Shown in pieces: positions 4,560-7,432 of a DNA stretch of 7,432 nucleotides. The translations under genes were made by a program, and so were the position numbers. The stretch's first letter is position 1. Every line of letters starts with the position of its first letter. The DNA is from Candidatus Peregrinibacteria bacterium (lineage in GTDB: Bacteria > Patescibacteriota > Gracilibacteria > UBA1369). The stretch lies in contig WJLA01000103.1 of NCBI GenBank assembly GCA_014728765.1, positions 1 to 7,432 on the forward strand, read 5' to 3'. The notes below the pieces were generated by a model that did no database searches, was not told where the DNA came from, and saw nothing but the letters and a program-made list of their open reading frames with translations.

Positions 4560-7166
4560 ATGTCTAAGAAAAAAAATCTGAAAAAAAAGAAAAATGCCAA
4601 GAAAACGTCTGTTAATAAGGCTAAAGTTCATAATAAACAAAATAAAAATGAGCAGAAAGTTAAGTCAGATTCCAAAAAAGAACAAAATTTAGACGTAGTT
4701 AAAGAAAAAAAGACTAAAATTGCCGACGAAAATATCTCACCAAGCAAACAAGAACCTAGCAAGAAGAAACGATATTCAAAAAAAATCTTAACCAGGACTC
4801 AAGTATTTTTAAAAATAATCAAGTGGATTTCCATTTTGATTCTGGTGATTTTGGTTTTAATTGCCGGTGTTGCGGCATATATTTGGTTCATGTATGGACA
4901 GGATTTGCCTGATGTCCAGGAACTTAAAACTAAAACATTTGCAGAAACAACTACAATTTATGACAGAGAAGGAAACATTCTGTATAAAATATACGGCGAA
5001 GAGAATCGTAAATATGTTCCTTTAAACGAGATCAATCAAAATGTTATTGACGCTACGATCGCGATTGAAGATGAAAACTTTTACTATCATTTCGGATTTG
5101 ATCCCGTAGCTATTATGAGAGCTCAATTGAGAAATTTGGAAGAAGAAGATATTGTTCAAGGAGCTTCCACCATAACTCAACAATTGGCTAAAAATCTTTA
5201 TTTAACTCCGGAAAAAACCATTGATAGAAAAATAAAAGAGTTGCTACTGTCACTTCAAATAGAATGGTATTTTAATAAAGATGCAATTTTGGAATTGTAT
5301 TTCAATAAGATACCTTATGGTTCCAATGCTTTTGGAATTGAGGCGGCCTCGAAAACATTTTTTGGAAAAACATCATCTCAGTTATCTTTGGTTGAAGCCA
5401 GTATTTTGGCATCTTTGCCTAAAGCTCCATCATATTTTTCTCCATATGGTTCTCGAGTCAATGAATTAATGGGAGAATGCTTGGTTGAATTCTGTGATAA
5501 TCCTTATGACGATAATTATGTGTGGGGAAGAAAAGATATTGTATTGGAAAAAATGATGGCTGATAGAAAAATTAGTTATGAACAATTCGAATCAGCTTGG
5601 AGAGATGGATTTGAAGTAGAATTTAAAGAGCTAAAGCATGAAATCAATTCTCCTCATTTCGTGTTTTTTGTCAGGGACTATCTTGAAAGAAAATACGGAA
5701 AAGAAGTAGTTGAAAGTGGTGGACTTGAAGTTAAAACCACTCTCGATCCGAATTTGCAAAAATTGGCGGAAGAAACAATTGCCGAATATGCCGGAAATGG
5801 TCACTTGGCAAGTTACGGGGCGAATAATGCCGCTCTTGTAAGCCTGGAACCATCGACGGGAGGTGTGCTTGCCATGGTGGGATCAGTTAATTATTGGCTA
5901 CCTGACATTGATGGTCAAGTTAATGTAACAACCAGCCTCAGGCAGCCCGGTTCATCTTTTAAGCCCTTTATTTATGCAGCTGCAATCAAAGAAAAAGGCA
6001 TTGGTAGTGGTACACATTTAGGTGATTACAAAACAAGGTTTGATGGTGATTATATTCCAAACAATTCCGACAACACATTCAAAGGCAGAATGACTGTCAG
6101 AAGTGCCTTGGCTCAATCAAGAAATATACCTGCAATTAAGGCTTTTTATTTGGTTGGAGAAGAAGCGGCGTTAAAATTCTTGGAAAGCGTGGGAATTCAA
6201 TCTTTGACCGATTTTAAAAACATTTTTAATGCCAATCCTGAAAGAACTTGGGATTTTAGTTATGGTGGAGCAATGGCAATCGGAAGTGGAGAACTTAAAT
6301 TGGTTGAACTGGCTAGCGGTTATGCCACATTTGCAAATGCAGGAAAACATATGCCGATTAACCCAATTTTAGAAATTAGAACAAGTGATGGAGAAATTCT
6401 AGATAGTTTTCAAGATCAGGGTGAGCAGGTTATGGATCCTCAAGTAGCTTATATTATAAACAGTATTTTATCCGATGTGGGAGCTAGACCAGCTGGAACA
6501 TGGAGAAACAGGTTAACGATACCAAATCATAATGTTGCGGCAAAAACAGGTACTTCGAACAAAAAAATCGGTAGAATTAACTTGCCAAATAATGTTCTAA
6601 CCGCAGGTTACACCCCATCTATTGCCACAGTTGTTTGGGCAGGAAATTCAGATGGCGCACATATGAATTATCGAGCTTGGGGATTGACTACCGCAGCTCC
6701 GATTTGGAGAAGCTTTATGGAAAAAGCCTTGGAAGGCAAATCTGCTCAGGAATTTACAAAGCCTGATGGTATTATTGAAAAATGGGGACATGTTTACCCA
6801 TCATGGTGGGATGGCAAAGATAATTTCGATTACCAATTCAAACCATTGGTTAAATTTGATTGTACTGATGAAGAAAGAGCTAAAGATCCAATTGGTTGCA
6901 AGTCTAAAGAAGAAATGGAAGCTGAAGCGGAAGAATCAAGACAACAGCATCAGCAAAACTTTCAAACCATTGATGGTGTTAATCCACGCTATGAAAGTGG
7001 AGCTGAAAAACCTCTTTCTACTATCAAGAAAGAACTGGAAGAGAAAAAGCGAGCAGAAAGTGCAGATGCTAATTCTGATTCTGGTTCCGATTCTGTCAGC
7101 TCTCAAGTAGACAATCAGGAGCCTGAAATCACTCCTGAAGGTGAATTGCCTCCACCAAGTTTTTAG
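4560..7166 (+). CDS. Class A penicillin-binding protein, 1A family (glycosyltransferase/transpeptidase)
   Basis: This 868-residue bifunctional enzyme polymerises lipid II into glycan strands and cross-links the stem peptides outside the membrane. Residues 1-80 are a cytoplasmic tail with 27 Lys. One membrane helix follows at about 88-110. The GT51 glycosyltransferase domain spans roughly 125-300: AIEDENFYYHFG at 168-179 with catalytic Glu170, GASTITQQLAKNL at 201-213, RKIKEL at 223-228, and LELYFNKIPYGSNAFGIEAA at 244-263. The transpeptidase domain spans about 390-735: SSFK at 465-468 with nucleophile Ser465, SRN at 520-522 and KTG at 662-664. The final 100 residues are charged and probably disordered, ending acidic and proline-rich. 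I placed the start at the ATG at 4560 rather than the TTG just before it. No Shine-Dalgarno sequence is present. Both domains are intact, so the protein is probably active. It resembles mrcA/ponA-type proteins, but orthology to one named gene cannot be settled here. Confidence 0.97.
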   Translation: MSKKKNLKKKKNAKKTSVNKAKVHNKQNKNEQKVKSDSKKEQNLDVVKEKKTKIADENISPSKQEPSKKKRYSKKILTRTQVFLKIIKWISILILVILVLIAGVAAYIWFMYGQDLPDVQELKTKTFAETTTIYDREGNILYKIYGEENRKYVPLNEINQNVIDATIAIEDENFYYHFGFDPVAIMRAQLRNLEEEDIVQGASTITQQLAKNLYLTPEKTIDRKIKELLLSLQIEWYFNKDAILELYFNKIPYGSNAFGIEAASKTFFGKTSSQLSLVEASILASLPKAPSYFSPYGSRVNELMGECLVEFCDNPYDDNYVWGRKDIVLEKMMADRKISYEQFESAWRDGFEVEFKELKHEINSPHFVFFVRDYLERKYGKEVVESGGLEVKTTLDPNLQKLAEETIAEYAGNGHLASYGANNAALVSLEPSTGGVLAMVGSVNYWLPDIDGQVNVTTSLRQPGSSFKPFIYAAAIKEKGIGSGTHLGDYKTRFDGDYIPNNSDNTFKGRMTVRSALAQSRNIPAIKAFYLVGEEAALKFLESVGIQSLTDFKNIFNANPERTWDFSYGGAMAIGSGELKLVELASGYATFANAGKHMPINPILEIRTSDGEILDSFQDQGEQVMDPQVAYIINSILSDVGARPAGTWRNRLTIPNHNVAAKTGTSNKKIGRINLPNNVLTAGYTPSIATVVWAGNSDGAHMNYRAWGLTTAAPIWRSFMEKALEGKSAQEFTKPDGIIEKWGHVYPSWWDGKDNFDYQFKPLVKFDCTDEERAKDPIGCKSKEEMEAEAEESRQQHQQNFQTIDGVNPRYESGAEKPLSTIKKELEEKKRAESADANSDSGSDSVSSQVDNQEPEITPEGELPPPSF

Positions 7167-7217
7167 AGAATGTTTTGTCTATGATTTTTGATGGTTAGAT
7201 TTTTTAAATATAAAATA

Positions 7218-7432
7218 ATGAAAAGCGTTGGTATAATCAGCAATGACATAGTTACAAAGAATAGAATTGGTGATCATTTGAGGGAATTTGATATAGAATA
7301 TGGATTTATTCATTCTGCAGCAAATTTTGACCCTCAAGCATTCGATTTATTTTTTGTGGATTTAAGTGATCCGTCTGCTGAACTTGTAATTAGTAGATGT
7401 AGCTCAAAGTGCATAGCCTTTGGAACACCTAA
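7218..7432 (+). CDS. Receiver-like protein, N-terminal fragment (3' partial)
   Basis: Seventy-one codons are visible before the window ends. The order of hydrophobic strands and helices fits a CheY-like receiver: strand VGIIS at 4-8 followed by N9-D10, a helix at about 11-24, strand DLFFVDLSDP at 43-52 with D48 where receivers carry the phosphorylated Asp, and strand KCIAFGTP at 64-71 with T70 where receivers carry the conserved Thr/Ser. The acidic pair after the first strand is reduced to one Asp, so it could be a degenerate (pseudo) receiver. I chose the ATG at 7218 because the first strand begins directly after it. An in-frame ATG at 7191 would add nine residues. There is no Shine-Dalgarno sequence. 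It starts 51 bases after the penicillin-binding protein gene on the same strand and may be co-transcribed with it. Family assignment is tentative. Confidence 0.6.
   Translation, partial: MKSVGIISNDIVTKNRIGDHLREFDIEYGFIHSAANFDPQAFDLFFVDLSDPSAELVISRCSSKCIAFGTP

Noticed and set aside
7209..7214. TATAAA as a -10 box for the receiver-like gene
   Set aside because: It ends three bases before the ATG at 7218, so transcription would begin inside the coding region. The -35 match at 7188 is at a 15-base spacing. Not convincing.
7167..7217. Terminator after the penicillin-binding protein gene
   Set aside because: The T-rich gap has no stable stem, so I do not call a terminator. Read-through into the receiver-like gene is plausible.
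1..7432. UGA recoded as glycine, as in Gracilibacteria and Absconditabacteria
   Set aside because: All long frames use ordinary Gly codons and contain no in-frame TGA. The lack of TGA among four stop codons is too small a sample to mean anything.

Overview
This AT-rich window (roughly one third G+C by eye) is densely coded and uses the standard genetic code. Across about 2,270 codons of convincing reading frame there is no in-frame TGA, and the four visible stop codons are TAA or TAG. The organism makes peptidoglycan, because a class A penicillin-binding protein is present, so it is not a mollicute. Low G+C, two long proteins of no recognisable family, and six starts without a Shine-Dalgarno sequence would fit a Patescibacteria/CPR genome or a similar poorly sampled bacterial lineage. 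That placement is inference only.

Layout. (1) Positions 1-2107, minus strand: the first 702 codons of a large unknown protein that runs off the left edge. It has an alpha-helical head of about 380 residues and an acidic, Ser/Glu/Asp-rich tail that looks disordered. It is easy to miss because no stop codon lies inside the window. (2) Positions 2108-2306: a divergent regulatory gap with back-to-back promoters, a T10 tract in one promoter spacer, a 16-bp inverted repeat at the expected start of transcription and a leader hairpin. (3) Positions 2307-3596, plus: an unknown 429-residue protein with what looks like a duplicated PH/GRAM-like module. (4) Positions 3646-3966, plus: thioredoxin. (5) Positions 3963-4445, minus: ribonuclease HI, convergent with thioredoxin, the two stop codons interlocked in one TTAA. 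(6) Positions 4446-4559: a short divergent promoter gap. (7) Positions 4560-7166, plus: a bifunctional class A penicillin-binding protein with all glycosyltransferase and transpeptidase motifs, a Lys-rich cytoplasmic tail and an acidic C-terminal tail. (8) Positions 7218-7432, plus: the start of a receiver-like protein that runs off the right edge.

The three recognised genes are housekeeping: cytoplasmic redox, RNA:DNA hybrid removal and cell-wall synthesis. They do not form one pathway. The least explained part is the divergent pair of unknown proteins at 1-3596 and the structured region between them. No tRNA, rRNA, CRISPR array, insertion sequence or convincing intrinsic terminator was seen. 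No stretch longer than about 200 bases lacks a gene.
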